Origin: Bdellovibrionales bacterium
GTDB taxonomy: Bacteria; Bdellovibrionota; UBA2428
DNA length: 24,446 nucleotides
NCBI GenBank assembly: GCA_018266335.1
Contig: JAFEAR010000190.1
Coordinates: 1-24,446 of the forward strand
Direction: 5' to 3'
Positions 1 to 7,309 of this stretch are shown in pieces. The notes under the pieces were generated by a model that ran no database searches, was not told the DNA's origin, and saw only the letters and a list, made by a program, of their open reading frames with translations. The number at the start of each line of letters is the position of its first letter. Positions within the stretch are counted from its first letter, which is position 1. A program made the translations under genes and the position numbers.

Positions 1-40
1 CGAAAAAAGAACAGCTGAGCGAGAAGCCATTTTCCAAACG

Positions 41-775
41 TTAGAGCGATTTTCGCTCATAACACGAACCAAGGGCCCCTTGGTGCTTCCGCCCAAACCG
101 GAAGTAATTACGTGAACACCACACGCTTAGGTCGGCCCTCAAAAGTTGTGAGTGGGAAAGGTCGGCCCCGGCGAGATTTGCTTTTCGAAAGCTTGCACCG
201 TAGAGGTATGCGCCTTGTAGGTTGGCGGTACTGAGCCTGGCCTCATCGAACTTTGCCTGATGCACGTTTTGATTGGCGCGAAAACTTGCCGCGGTGAGAT
301 CAGCCTTCGAGAAGTTAGCCATTCTTACGTTCGCATCGCTTAGATCCAGATTCGAAAGGTTTGCGCCAGTCAGATTGGCCCGGGAGAGAAAAGAATTTCC
401 AAAACGCGAACCCGTTAAGTTCGCAAAACTCAGATTCGCCCCATCTAAACTAATCAGGCGAAGATCGGCGTTACGAAGCGAAGCACCCATGAGATTCAAA
501 TTCGTGAAGTCGGCCCCATAGAGGATCGAGTCATCAAGAATGGCTCCGGGCATTGCATCCCAGGGGAATGTACGAATGGCCCACGTGAGGTCTTTTCCGC
601 TCAACATCCCGCACTCTCCCATAAAGTCCGGATTGTGCCCGACCTGTCCCCTGTCGTTCACACAGATATTATCTTTTTGATTGTAGCGAAACCCCAAGTC
701 CACCTCTGCTGCCATCGACGAGGAGGCGAGGGCAATTCCAAGAATCAAAAGTTGGTTAGGTTGGATCGCTTTCAT
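41..775 (-). CDS. Secreted pentapeptide-repeat protein
   Basis: The start is ATG at 775, preceded by GGAAAGAGC; an upstream in-frame start at 802 would put nine extra residues before a clean signal peptide (MKAIQPNQ...SSSMAA). After about 60 residues of unique sequence with two Cys, residues ~75-215 carry A(D/N)LxxA-type five-residue repeats (for example ADLTAASF, ANLTGANL, ANLAGADL), which in this family form a right-handed quadrilateral beta-helix. Function is unknown; such helices usually act by binding proteins. It is the last visible gene of a leftward cluster behind the ECF sigma factor, which suggests envelope stress or metal response. The last ~28 residues abruptly lose the repeat and end in a basic tail, so the 3' end may be altered by a frameshift or recombination near position 115. 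Confidence 0.8.
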   Translation of the reverse strand: MKAIQPNQLLILGIALASSSMAAEVDLGFRYNQKDNICVNDRGQVGHNPDFMGECGMLSGKDLTWAIRTFPWDAMPGAILDDSILYGADFTNLNLMGASLRNADLRLISLDGANLSFANLTGSRFGNSFLSRANLTGANLSNLDLSDANVRMANFSKADLTAASFRANQNVHQAKFDEARLSTANLQGAYLYGASFRKANLAGADLSHSQLLRADLSVWCSRNYFRFGRKHQGALGSCYERKSL

Positions 776-818
776 GCTCTTTCCTTTCGAGGTAACCCTC
801 AAGCGGCTCGAAGGGAGC

Positions 819-1316
819 CTACTGTTTCGTGTTTAGCTCGGCCAGCCTGGCCTTCATTTGTTCAATTTCTTTTCTCTGCCCCGCTAGGATCGACTGGCAG
901 AGGTTCTTAATTTCCTGATCCTCTAACGAAGCCTTATCGCACATCAACAAAGCTCCCGCGTGGTGAGAAATCATCGATCTCAAAAACTGTTTGTCGGTTA
1001 TTGCACTCTGCGCCTTGATCGCAGCAAAGCAAGCCAGCAAAGCAATAGAAGCGGCCAAAGCGCCCACCATGTTGAGCGTTCGGCTCGGGTACATCGCGCG
1101 CATGACTCCCAGCTCGATGAGGACCATGGCTCCTGTCATAAGACCGCTCATATAGACTTGATTCAAGCTGAGGTAGATGTTGGCCGTAGAATCCACCATG
1201 GAATACATAAGCCCGAACATCGAAAAAAATGACAGGCCACTCATCACAAGAAGCTTTGTATAAGGGTGATGACCTGAATGGTCTTTTTTTCCATACGGCT
1301 TTGGATTTTGGGGCAT
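819..1316 (-). CDS. DUF305-family membrane protein
   Basis: Encodes 165 residues. A short His-rich cytoplasmic N-terminus (KDHSGHHP) is followed by three predicted membrane helices at ~22-40, 55-73 and 82-101, then a soluble C-terminal domain with FLRSMISHHAGALLMC (111-126) and a Q-x3-EI-x2-M ending. The ISHHAGALLM signature is characteristic of DUF305, a helical ferritin-like family frequent in copper and silver resistance loci, where the His and Met residues are thought to bind metal. Cys126 and Cys140 could form a disulfide or add ligands. Start ATG at 1316 has GAGG four bases upstream. It lies 87 bp behind the candidate anti-sigma gene and probably belongs to the sigma-factor transcription unit. 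The family call is firm; the biochemical role is inferred. Confidence 0.85.
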   Translation of the reverse strand: MPQNPKPYGKKDHSGHHPYTKLLVMSGLSFFSMFGLMYSMVDSTANIYLSLNQVYMSGLMTGAMVLIELGVMRAMYPSRTLNMVGALAASIALLACFAAIKAQSAITDKQFLRSMISHHAGALLMCDKASLEDQEIKNLCQSILAGQRKEIEQMKARLAELNTKQ

Positions 1317-1403
1317 ATTTCCTCAAGCAACCTTCGGGTAGATCGTTCAATAAGCATCAATGAGTTTAGAGCAATATTTAAGCCGCCTCGAGCATCAAAC
1401 CCG

Positions 1404-2093
1404 TCAGCTCCTCCCCACTACGCTTGCAAGAAGTCTTGCGCAAACCAAAGCAGTTAAGCTTCCGGCAATCCAATACGGCGTTCCGGATCGAAGCTGGGCG
1501 TCGAGTATCTGAATGCCGATAATTGGGAGCTGCGTCAGGTAGACCATTCCAACGGCCCTTAGGAAGTTAGAAGATGAGCTACCCGCAAGGGCTTTCCTAA
1601 CAAGAAAAAATGTAAACCCTGAACCGACCCCAACAAAAATGAGTCCGCAAAGGAACATACATCCCTCCATGCCACCCCAACTCATAAACGCGTGACTTAC
1701 CGAGCTAAGGGGAGCCCATCCGATAGCTTCATGGGCAAGTACAAACGAGGGACAGATAAGGATTTCAAGAATGGTCGCAATCGTCATTGAGATGAGAATC
1801 TTTGCACTCACCCATGGATCAAGAGCACCTCGAATCGTAAGACGCGGCACGGGCCTCCAGTAAACCCCGAACGCAACGCTTAGGATCAGCCACCAAGCAA
1901 CGAAAGCGCAAATCCATCCCATGCCTAGTTGTCGAATAAGAGTCAGATGAATTGCGGCCGAGAGAGCGGCCATGATCACACTCGAAACAAACAAAACTTT
2001 GGCTATCCGCTGTCGAACAGGAATTTTTTCCTCTTTGAGTGCAACAGTGATGGCGCTTAGGACTTCGGATGACAATTTGATCGGCGCTTCCAT
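1404..2093 (-). CDS. Six-helix membrane protein, candidate anti-sigma factor
   Basis: Encodes 229 residues with a ~30-residue cytoplasmic N-terminus and six predicted membrane helices (about 31-53, 58-79, 98-120, 144-165, 180-197, 206-226). It begins three bases after the stop of the ECF sigma gene and has a strong AAGGAG site lying across that stop, so the two are translationally linked. That arrangement, the size and the six helices resemble NrsF/DUF1109 anti-sigma factors, of which the Caulobacter SigF partner responds to chromium and cadmium. Cysteines at 62, 114, 145, 149 and 218 lie in or beside helices and could sense metal or redox state. I could not confirm the DUF1109 motif by eye, so the anti-sigma role rests on context. 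Confidence 0.6.
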   Translation of the reverse strand: MEAPIKLSSEVLSAITVALKEEKIPVRQRIAKVLFVSSVIMAALSAAIHLTLIRQLGMGWICAFVAWWLILSVAFGVYWRPVPRLTIRGALDPWVSAKILISMTIATILEILICPSFVLAHEAIGWAPLSSVSHAFMSWGGMEGCMFLCGLIFVGVGSGFTFFLVRKALAGSSSSNFLRAVGMVYLTQLPIIGIQILDAQLRSGTPYWIAGSLTALVCARLLASVVGRS

Positions 2094-2096
2094 GAG

Positions 2097-2660
2097 TCAC
2101 TCCTTTCCTTGGTTCGGGATCGTGAGCATTTCGCGCAAAAGTTTGCGCCCCTTAAATAGGCTCTGCCTTACGGAGTTATCGGTTTTCTTTAGAACCTTCG
2201 CAGCCTCTTTCGAGGGAAGTTCTTCAAGGTCGCAGAGAATAATCGCTTCCCTCATGGCAACGGGAAGCTTGTCGATGGCTGATTGCAAAAGTTTTTCTGA
2301 TTCCAGGCTAAGGAGCCTGGCCTCAGCGTCAACTTCAGGCATCTTGTGCCCTGCGCCGTCTTTACTTAAGTCTTCGTCGACACGTTCGTAGCGCGTGGAG
2401 GCCTTCTTCCAGTGGTCGATCATTGAGTTTTGAGCGATGGTGAAAAGCCAGGTCATGAACTTCTGACTCGAATCAAAGCTTGCTCGATTTTGATGAACCT
2501 TTAGCCACGTTATTTGAAAAAGGTCCTCGGCAGTGGACTGAGAGCCGAGACGACGAAACAAAAAGCCGTAGACCTTTCCCTTGGAGCGCATAAAAAGCTC
2601 ACGAAACGCATCCGAATCACCATCTACATAAGCGCGCATAAGCTCTTCGTCGCTTGCCAC
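2097..2660 (-). CDS. ECF-type RNA polymerase sigma factor
   Basis: Encodes 187 residues from a GTG start at 2660. Sigma-70 region 2 spans about 15-85, with the typical AEDLFQITWLKVHQNRASFD segment and W71-L-F-T-I-A-x-N; region 4 spans about 123-178 (LPVAMREAIILCDLEELPSKEAAKVL, split here by the helix-turn-helix, ending SVRQSLFKGRKLLRE). The two-domain form without region 1 or 3 defines the extracytoplasmic-function group. There is no Cys-rich C-terminal extension of the CorE type, so metal sensing would have to come from the partner membrane protein or from transcriptional control. About 95 bp upstream lies a CsoR-type palindrome. Downstream genes are the candidate anti-sigma factor, DUF305 protein and pentapeptide protein. 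Confidence 0.93.
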   Translation of the reverse strand: MASDEELMRAYVDGDSDAFRELFMRSKGKVYGFLFRRLGSQSTAEDLFQITWLKVHQNRASFDSSQKFMTWLFTIAQNSMIDHWKKASTRYERVDEDLSKDGAGHKMPEVDAEARLLSLESEKLLQSAIDKLPVAMREAIILCDLEELPSKEAAKVLKKTDNSVRQSLFKGRKLLREMLTIPNQGKE

Positions 2661-2755
2661 TCCCCACGAGTCCTTTCCCTAAAATTCTACGAAGTTCCTC
2701 TCGGATTGTTACCCGATAGTTCGCAAAAAGAATTTCCAGCGCACACAGAGGCATC

Positions 2756-2772
2756 ATACCCTACTGGGGTAT
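2756..2772. promoter_or_regulatory. CsoR-type operator upstream of the ECF sigma gene
   Basis: Perfect palindrome ATACCC-TACTG-GGGTAT. It matches the known pattern of CsoR copper-repressor sites and has the same arms and spacing as copies at 3069 and 19490. Leftward, a -10-like TATGAT (2758-2753) starts inside one arm and would serve the sigma gene, though no good -35 is visible. Rightward, a perfect TATAAT (2770-2775) begins in the other arm, also without a good -35. Repressor bound here would cover both -10 elements. Confidence 0.8.
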
Positions 2773-2825
2773 AATCCGAAAGAAGCCGCGGGCCTTAAAG
2801 CTTGATTTTGCTGGGAGCATTTACC

Positions 2826-3068
2826 TCAGTGAGGACGAAGAAGGATCACGGCCTCTTCAACTAGCTTCAAGGCCTCAAGAGTTTCATCAAGCAGGATTAG
2901 AGTCACTGCCGCCGATTCAGGCCTCTTTAGGGCCGCTTCTAGGGAAGTGAGCTGTTTTTTTACCTGTCTAAGTGTGGCGACGGCGTTAAGCTGCTCACGG
3001 ACGGTTGTGCGTGATTCAACACGCTTTCGAGGTGAGCACTTCTTTTGCGTATTCTTCTTTTTTTCCAT
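2826..3068 (-). CDS. Small CsoR-like helical protein lacking the copper ligands
   Basis: Encodes 80 residues: a very basic N-terminus (MEKKKNTQKK, Cys11, RKR) followed by two predicted helices. The segment from residue 33 (LRQVKKQLTSLEAAL) can be laid over the first helix of the CsoR encoded at 19960 (LRRIRGQIEGLERMI), and the second helix keeps the spacing of Leu and Ala. The positions of the CsoR ligands Cys, His and Cys are not conserved, and the protein ends where the H-x3-C pair should be. The start codon overlaps a perfect CsoR-type palindrome, and no Shine-Dalgarno is visible, which suggests a near-leaderless message. It may be a degenerate or modulating CsoR paralogue. The homology is judged by eye and is tentative; an unrelated helical hairpin is possible. 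Confidence 0.6.
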   Translation of the reverse strand: MEKKKNTQKKCSPRKRVESRTTVREQLNAVATLRQVKKQLTSLEAALKRPESAAVTLILLDETLEALKLVEEAVILLRPH

Positions 3069-3088
3069 ATACCCGAGTGGGGTATATG
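3066..3088. promoter_or_regulatory. Extended CsoR-type operator with divergent promoters
   Basis: The core ATACCC-GAGTG-GGGTAT lies at 3069-3085, and the symmetry extends to nine-base perfect arms over 3066-3088. Leftward promoter: TTGCCC (3114-3109), 17-bp spacer, TATCAT (3091-3086), with the operator sitting on the expected start site and reaching the ATG at 3068. Rightward promoter candidate: TTTCCA (3062-3067), 17-bp spacer, TATGAT (3085-3090), which would transcribe into a region with no clear gene. The repeat pattern is certain; operator function is inferred from the CsoR family and from the csoR gene in the window. Confidence 0.82.
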
Positions 3089-3164
3089 ATATGACGCGCC
3101 GCGCTCCAGGGCAAAGAATCTATTTTTTGCTAATCAGGTAACAAACACCCCGGACCTTCGTAGG

Positions 3165-3185
3165 GGCTCTTTGGCACGAAGAGCC
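3165..3185 (+). terminator. Hairpin, possible weak terminator or attenuator
   Basis: Seven-base perfect stem GGCTCTT / AAGAGCC with a seven-base loop, followed on the + strand by the T-rich TTCGTTTGGTTTGG. It lies about 70 bp after the predicted start of a rightward transcript from the 3062-3090 promoter. The T-tract is interrupted, so termination efficiency is doubtful. Confidence 0.3.
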
Positions 3186-3199
3186 TTCGTTTGGTTTGG

Positions 3200-3536
3200 C
3201 TAGAAGCCAACACAAAGCAAATAACATTTGCTGGGCTCCACCCCGACGCTATCAAGCGAAGCCGAGTTGTTAATTATACCCGCTCGAACCGTTCCATCTT
3301 CAATGAAGTATGCGCACTGGCTTGCCCCTTCCCGTTCCAAAAGAGGAGCAAGCCCGTAGTTTTTGATGATCGTATAATCGAGACTCTCATATCGGCACCG
3401 TTGATGGCTTCCACTCGTTTTCACCATTCAGGGTAGCCACCGTGATAATTTCTTGCTTGATCCCGCGCGGCTCGACGAGATGCTCAAAGGAATTGGCTTT
3501 GCCTTGCGAGCATAGTTTATCGACGATTCGGACCGT
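3200..3536 (-). pseudogene. Decayed coding sequence downstream of the 3537-3989 gene
   Basis: No intact gene is convincing between 3090 and 3536. Immediately after the TGA of the upstream gene, the same frame stays open for 49 codons (3536-3390) and reads like protein (for example IKQEIITVATLNGENEWKP) before a second TGA at 3389-3387. Protein-like stretches then appear in the other two leftward frames, including an open stretch from 3427 to 3200 containing YTIIKNYGLAPLLERE. This pattern fits a gene remnant with an in-frame stop and one or two frameshifts. It has no recognised family. It may equally be chance in a gene-free stretch, since an 81-codon open frame also exists on the + strand (3191-3436). 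Confidence 0.3.
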
Positions 3537-3989
3537 TCAATTATTTCGAGACATCTTCGACTCCTCAAAAAGATTTCTTTGTCGAAATACAAAGGAAAGA
3601 GCTTCTTCTGTAACCGTCACATCGATCCGGCTTGAATCGGCATGGCTCATGTCCGGGTCGCCATCGCTGATCTTGGTCTTCAGCTCAATCGCACCAGTTC
3701 CTTCGACATCCTTTAGGGCGGTGAAGAAAATCCACGTGTCTTCGACGTTGTTGGGATCGGGGCACCCTTCGGGCGTCATCTCGACCAAGTTCTCCGGGTA
3801 GCTCTCGAACGACCAAAGTCGTCCGTTACTTTGATCGAGCACGAGCTTTAGAATCTCCCCGCCCTTCAAGCTTGCGGTGTAATTGTGCTTCGGCTTTACG
3901 CGAATTTCCTGTGCCGGTTTCACATCCGGGCACCAACCGTCGGCAAACGCCGGAAGTGATACAAGCGTCATTAGAAGTAATTTTTTCAT
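3537..3989 (-). CDS. Secreted beta-rich protein, possibly chagasin-like fold
   Basis: Encodes 150 residues with a short signal peptide (MKKLLLMTLVSLPAFA) and two Cys in the mature protein (WCPD, EGCPD). The core GGEILKLVLDQSNGRLWSF, then WIFFTALKDVEGTGAIELK, resembles the alternating strands of chagasin-type (I42) inhibitor domains, but the hallmark NPTTGY loop is not preserved, so this is only a fold suggestion. The ATG overlaps the TAA of the CzcC gene by one base (TAATG), so it is translationally coupled to the outer-membrane channel and likely acts in the periplasm with the efflux system. Its tail SKMSRNN may be a premature end, because the frame remains protein-like after the stop. Confidence 0.7.
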   Translation of the reverse strand: MKKLLLMTLVSLPAFADGWCPDVKPAQEIRVKPKHNYTASLKGGEILKLVLDQSNGRLWSFESYPENLVEMTPEGCPDPNNVEDTWIFFTALKDVEGTGAIELKTKISDGDPDMSHADSSRIDVTVTEEALSFVFRQRNLFEESKMSRNN

Positions 3990-5233
3990 TAGATTTCCCT
4001 TTCTTCGATTTTTCCGTCGATGGCGTAGATTTTCCAGAGCGCCTCAAGAGCTGCAATTTCCTGTTCATGCCTACTGCGCATGAAATCAATGAGCTGCCGA
4101 TGAGATTCAATAACCAGCGCACTCGGAACGATCCCGCGTTCCATAAACGACTCGATCTTAGCGTGCTCCTGGTTGATGTTAAGCCCCGATCCCGCACGCG
4201 TTAGCGAATCAACCGCCCGGCGGTAGCGATCCACAAGATTGGCCCGCTCTTTCGTGACTCGGCTTTGGACGGCTTCGAAATTTCGGGCAGCCATTTCAAT
4301 ACCGAGTCGCGAGTGCTCTTTCTTGCCTCCATTCCGATTGAGAATTGGAATCGGCATGCTGAGCATGATGCCGAAGGTCTGCTGGCTATTTGCTCCTTCT
4401 CCCGAGTTTGAAAATGCAGGCCCCACGCGTAGGTCGGGCCACGCATCGGAATCGGCAAGTTCAACTTCAGCACCGGCAACCGTCAGCTCCGCCTTGGCTT
4501 TAAGCACCTCGGAACCCTCTTTTCCGTCACCTGCGGGAATAACTTCGGGCCATTTGGTTTTGTAGATCGGAAGAAGCTTCGCGGTAATCTCAAACTTGCG
4601 ACCAGTCGCAAATTCAAGAGAACGCACACGCTCAATGATTTCGGCTTCGAGAAGGCTCTCACGAATTTTGTAATCCGACCCCGCCATGCGAAAGACTGAG
4701 AGCGAAATCTGCTGTTCGGGCGTGAGTCTCCCGCGCTCGCGGTATTGGCGCGAAACCTTATCAAAGGTCCTAAGGGCCTCCTGAACGCGTTCCAGTTCTT
4801 CTTGAAGCTGCCGGAGTCTGTAGAGGTCCGTGATCGTTTGCAACGCGACTTGCTCCTGAACTGACACGGCTTCCGAGGCTAGTGACATCTTGTCAGCTTT
4901 GGCCTTGAGCTGACGTGCGCCGCGTTTCCCCCCAAGCTCTAAAGGCTGAAGCAGAGTCACGTCGGTAGCCACGGAACTCTGCCCCGAAGCGTCTTGATGC
5001 TCAATTCGTGCCTCAAGTTCAGGATTAGGCAGAGCTGAGGCAATATCCAGAAGTTTTTCGCCTTGCTTGAGGCGACTACGCTCCCGAATCAAATATGGGT
5101 GATTGGCGAGCGCACATTTAAAAACATCCTGCGCATTGGCGTAGGACGTAGGACACGTTGGCTCGGCAGCTTGCACCGCACCTCCAAGGCTCAATCCCAT
5201 ACCCAGCAAGAGCATTTTTGCGTGGATGTTCAT
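3989..5233 (-). CDS. czcC: TolC-family outer-membrane efflux channel, CzcC-like
   Basis: Encodes 414 residues with signal peptide 1-22 (ending AVQA) and the two-fold repeated helical hairpin architecture of outer-membrane efflux proteins. Diagnostic stretches are ALANHPYLIRERSRLKQGEKL and LPNPELEAR near the N-terminus, QPLELGGKRGAR at ~95-106, and the second-half equivalents DLRVGPAFSNSGEG and GIMLSMPIPILNRNGG. The QPLE-GGKR and PIP(I/L)xNRNxG pairs are typical of CzcC/CusC channels. Start ATG at 5233 has GGAGG seven bases upstream. It would form the outer-membrane exit duct for the CzcA pump encoded at 11329, but it is separated from czcBA by the ATPase and the repeat-domain genes, an uncommon order. 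Confidence 0.93.
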   Translation of the reverse strand: MNIHAKMLLLGMGLSLGGAVQAAEPTCPTSYANAQDVFKCALANHPYLIRERSRLKQGEKLLDIASALPNPELEARIEHQDASGQSSVATDVTLLQPLELGGKRGARQLKAKADKMSLASEAVSVQEQVALQTITDLYRLRQLQEELERVQEALRTFDKVSRQYRERGRLTPEQQISLSVFRMAGSDYKIRESLLEAEIIERVRSLEFATGRKFEITAKLLPIYKTKWPEVIPAGDGKEGSEVLKAKAELTVAGAEVELADSDAWPDLRVGPAFSNSGEGANSQQTFGIMLSMPIPILNRNGGKKEHSRLGIEMAARNFEAVQSRVTKERANLVDRYRRAVDSLTRAGSGLNINQEHAKIESFMERGIVPSALVIESHRQLIDFMRSRHEQEIAALEALWKIYAIDGKIEEREI

Positions 5234-5258
5234 AACGGACCCTCCAATTCAGCACGTC

Positions 5259-5987
5259 TTAAAGGCGTGCTCTGATGCCTACCTCGAATTGCTTCATATC
5301 GATTTTCTGATCGGACCCGAGGCTACGCTCGATTCCTGCCGCGAGACGAACACCGCCAAACCAAGAACTCGATCGGGAGGTTTGGTCAAACAACACAATG
5401 CCTCCCGTAATGGCTGCAGTCGGAACCCAGAAGTTCTGGGAGACGCCATCCAGATAACCCGCTTGGCTTAGCCATTGAACGCCGAGGGCAGGCTCAACGA
5501 AGAGCGCAACAGGGCCCGCATCGTAGGTAGCGCGCGTTCCGAGAAGAAGAGGTACCCTCTGAAGGCGGAGGGAATCCATTGACTCATATCCCGTCTTAAG
5601 CGACTTGGCCCTTCCGACGTATTGAGCATACGAGTAACCCGTCGTGACAATGCCTCCGAGCCTAAATCGCGAGTTGGAAACAATCCCGAAGGAAAATCCA
5701 AACTGTACTCCCGGAAGATTTGTTCCCGAGCGTGCGTGGGGCACTTCAAAATACTTGTTACTTAGCGTGAGCTCATTGGGGCTTGTAAGCACAGCCCCAA
5801 CTTCGATCGTAAACGCATCTCGTCTACGCACGGACTCTAGCGAGGCCGCTTCTTCAACCGATTGCCGAAAAATCTGCCTAAACGTCGGCTCATCGGTAAT
5901 GGGCTTATCTTCTTGAGCGAGCGCAGTCCCCGCCGCGAAACCGGCGATTAAAGTGAAAATGATCTTAGTATTCAAAGTGCTCTTCAT
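5259..5987 (-). CDS. Predicted outer-membrane beta-barrel protein
   Basis: Encodes 242 residues with signal peptide MKSTLNTK...GTALA. A short polar segment (~25-58) is followed by alternating hydrophobic/polar strands rich in Gly and aromatic residues (FGFSFGIVSNSRFRLGGIVTT; PVALFVEPALGVQWL; FGGVRLAAGIERSLG) to a short C-terminal strand FEVGIRARL. This is the pattern of a small outer-membrane barrel of about eight to ten strands. No family was recognised. Its ATG overlaps the stop of the preceding lipoprotein gene (ATGA), and czcC begins 25 bp after its end, so it is cotranscribed with the repeat-domain proteins and the efflux channel. Confidence 0.75.
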   Translation of the reverse strand: MKSTLNTKIIFTLIAGFAAGTALAQEDKPITDEPTFRQIFRQSVEEAASLESVRRRDAFTIEVGAVLTSPNELTLSNKYFEVPHARSGTNLPGVQFGFSFGIVSNSRFRLGGIVTTGYSYAQYVGRAKSLKTGYESMDSLRLQRVPLLLGTRATYDAGPVALFVEPALGVQWLSQAGYLDGVSQNFWVPTAAITGGIVLFDQTSRSSSWFGGVRLAAGIERSLGSDQKIDMKQFEVGIRARL

Positions 5988-6496
5988 GATGCACTTCCTT
6001 CCTTGGTGACAAGCACCGTTCCGGTCTTACCGCTGGCACTAGCGTTCCAGGTACCGCTTAAGGTTTTTCCCTCGTCCTTGGAGTCGAGTTGCAAAATCAT
6101 GCGACCGATTTGATCCTGTTCGACGACCAGGGAGATCAGATTTTGCGCGGGCTTGTACTCGCTCTCAACGATGGCTGCGTCCCAGAATTCGTTTCCACCT
6201 GCAGCACCCGCGTAGATCCGAAGTGTTCCGACGATCTTCGGCACGAGCACAGGGTCAACTCCCTCGCCCGTAGACTCGGGGAGATCCTTAACTTCCAAAT
6301 TGAGAAGAACATCCATGTCCACATTGTCGGCCGGATTTTTCAGTTCCCCGGTATATTTACCAGCAACAGTTGAAAGCTCCTGACGCTTCAGGTTCGCCTG
6401 ATCTTGCTGTTGCTGGCGCTTCATGTCGCGCTCGCTGATTTTTCCCTGGGAGCAAGCCCCCAGGGAAATGGTTGCTAAGAGTAAAAGCCGCTTCAT
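5984..6496 (-). CDS. Lipoprotein with one B-type repeat domain
   Basis: Encodes 170 residues. A lipobox SLGAC places the acylated Cys at residue 15. A short Gln-rich linker (RQQQQDQANLKRQ) precedes one domain of about 120 residues starting VAGKYTGELK and ending LSGTWNASASGKTGTVLVTK. This domain has the same outline as those in the two upstream genes: G-x-Y-x-G opening, a central (G/A)xLR(I/M)Y strand, then GxxxGxW and G(K/R)xGTxxL. It contains no Cys after the lipobox. The ATG overlaps the stop of the preceding gene (ATGA) and the gene overlaps the next one the same way. It is probably the membrane-anchored member of the trio; function is unknown. Confidence 0.8.
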   Translation of the reverse strand: MKRLLLLATISLGACSQGKISERDMKRQQQQDQANLKRQELSTVAGKYTGELKNPADNVDMDVLLNLEVKDLPESTGEGVDPVLVPKIVGTLRIYAGAAGGNEFWDAAIVESEYKPAQNLISLVVEQDQIGRMILQLDSKDEGKTLSGTWNASASGKTGTVLVTKEGSAS

Positions 6497-7296
6497 TGGA
6501 CGACCTTCAGTTGGACGGTGCCAACTTTACCGAGGCCATCGGCAAAGACATCGGCAGTGAAGATGCCATCGAGACTCAGTAAGCCTTTAAGCGTCAAGCC
6601 GTACTCCTGGGTCTTCACGGTGAGGTAGCGGTTGTAGAAGTTGAACTGAACGTCCTTGAGCGGCGTCTCGTAGTACTCAAGCGAATCAAAGCTACCGAGG
6701 TACATCCGAAGGTTTCCGGAAATCAGAAGAACCGGCCGACCTGTTGCCATCTCTTGCGTAGTTACCAGCGATAGCGCCATTTTTTCAGGAAGGTTCGATT
6801 GAGGGTTTGTGTTCTTGTACTTGCCTTGATAGTGGCCCGTAATCGAGCGCACAAGCTGCATGCCGGCCGGAGGCACGGGATCGGCATTCTTAAGCGCCTG
6901 GAAGCCGCCTACGCGCCCCACAGACGAGGAATACCAGTCGCCCTTGATCTCGCCATCGCCCAACTGACCAACAAAGCTTACGTCGTTCACCGGATCGCGC
7001 ATGCTGATCTGACGGGTCAAAATGTTCATGGGTACATCGGCGAAGTCGTAGGTGAGAAACTCGTTGGAGTCCCAATCGCCGTAAACGATGCGCACGTTGG
7101 CCGAAATCTTAAGTGTCCCGCCACCAGCCTGAACCGTGCTGAGCGTGAAGAGCGCGTACTGGTAGAAGCCCGTAGCTTCATGGCGAAGCACGGCCTTATA
7201 GGTGCCTTGAACGGAGTCGGTAGCATACGACTGAGCCGACATAAGACTCACGGCGACAGCACTGGATTTGAGGACAGAGCGAATCATGGTTTTCAT
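6493..7296 (-). CDS. Secreted protein with A and B repeat domains
   Basis: ATG at 7296 is preferred over one at 7332 because AAGGAG lies nine bases upstream and it gives a clean signal peptide (MKTMIRSVLKSS...SYA); the longer form would also overlap the preceding gene. The 267-residue product has an A-type domain at ~29-136 (VQGTYKAVLRH ... GEIKGDWYSSSVGRVG) and a B-type domain at ~151-267 (ITGHYQGKYKN ... FADGLGKVGTVQLK). Both are dominated by beta-strand patterns. The tandem appears twice in the upstream gene, so this one looks like half of that protein. No metal-binding motif is obvious; there are no Cys residues in the mature protein. No known family was recognised. Confidence 0.8.
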   Translation of the reverse strand: MKTMIRSVLKSSAVAVSLMSAQSYATDSVQGTYKAVLRHEATGFYQYALFTLSTVQAGGGTLKISANVRIVYGDWDSNEFLTYDFADVPMNILTRQISMRDPVNDVSFVGQLGDGEIKGDWYSSSVGRVGGFQALKNADPVPPAGMQLVRSITGHYQGKYKNTNPQSNLPEKMALSLVTTQEMATGRPVLLISGNLRMYLGSFDSLEYYETPLKDVQFNFYNRYLTVKTQEYGLTLKGLLSLDGIFTADVFADGLGKVGTVQLKVVQ

Positions 7297-7309
7297 TTTC
7301 TTGATCTCC

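Noticed and set aside
934..1350. A 138-codon leftward frame overlapping the DUF305 gene
   Set aside because: The other frame has three membrane helices and the DUF305 motif, so this one is out of frame with the real gene.
2690..2705. GGAAC motif upstream of the sigma gene that might be an ECF -35 element for autoregulation
   Set aside because: No matching -10 (CGTC-like) was found at 16-17 bp.
3276..3286. Another ATACCC half-site
   Set aside because: The matching GGGTAT arm is missing at the required spacing.
3537..3539. Stop-codon readthrough or selenocysteine at the TGA of the 3537-3989 gene
   Set aside because: No structured insertion element is evident and the following frame soon hits another TGA and shifts, so decay is simpler.
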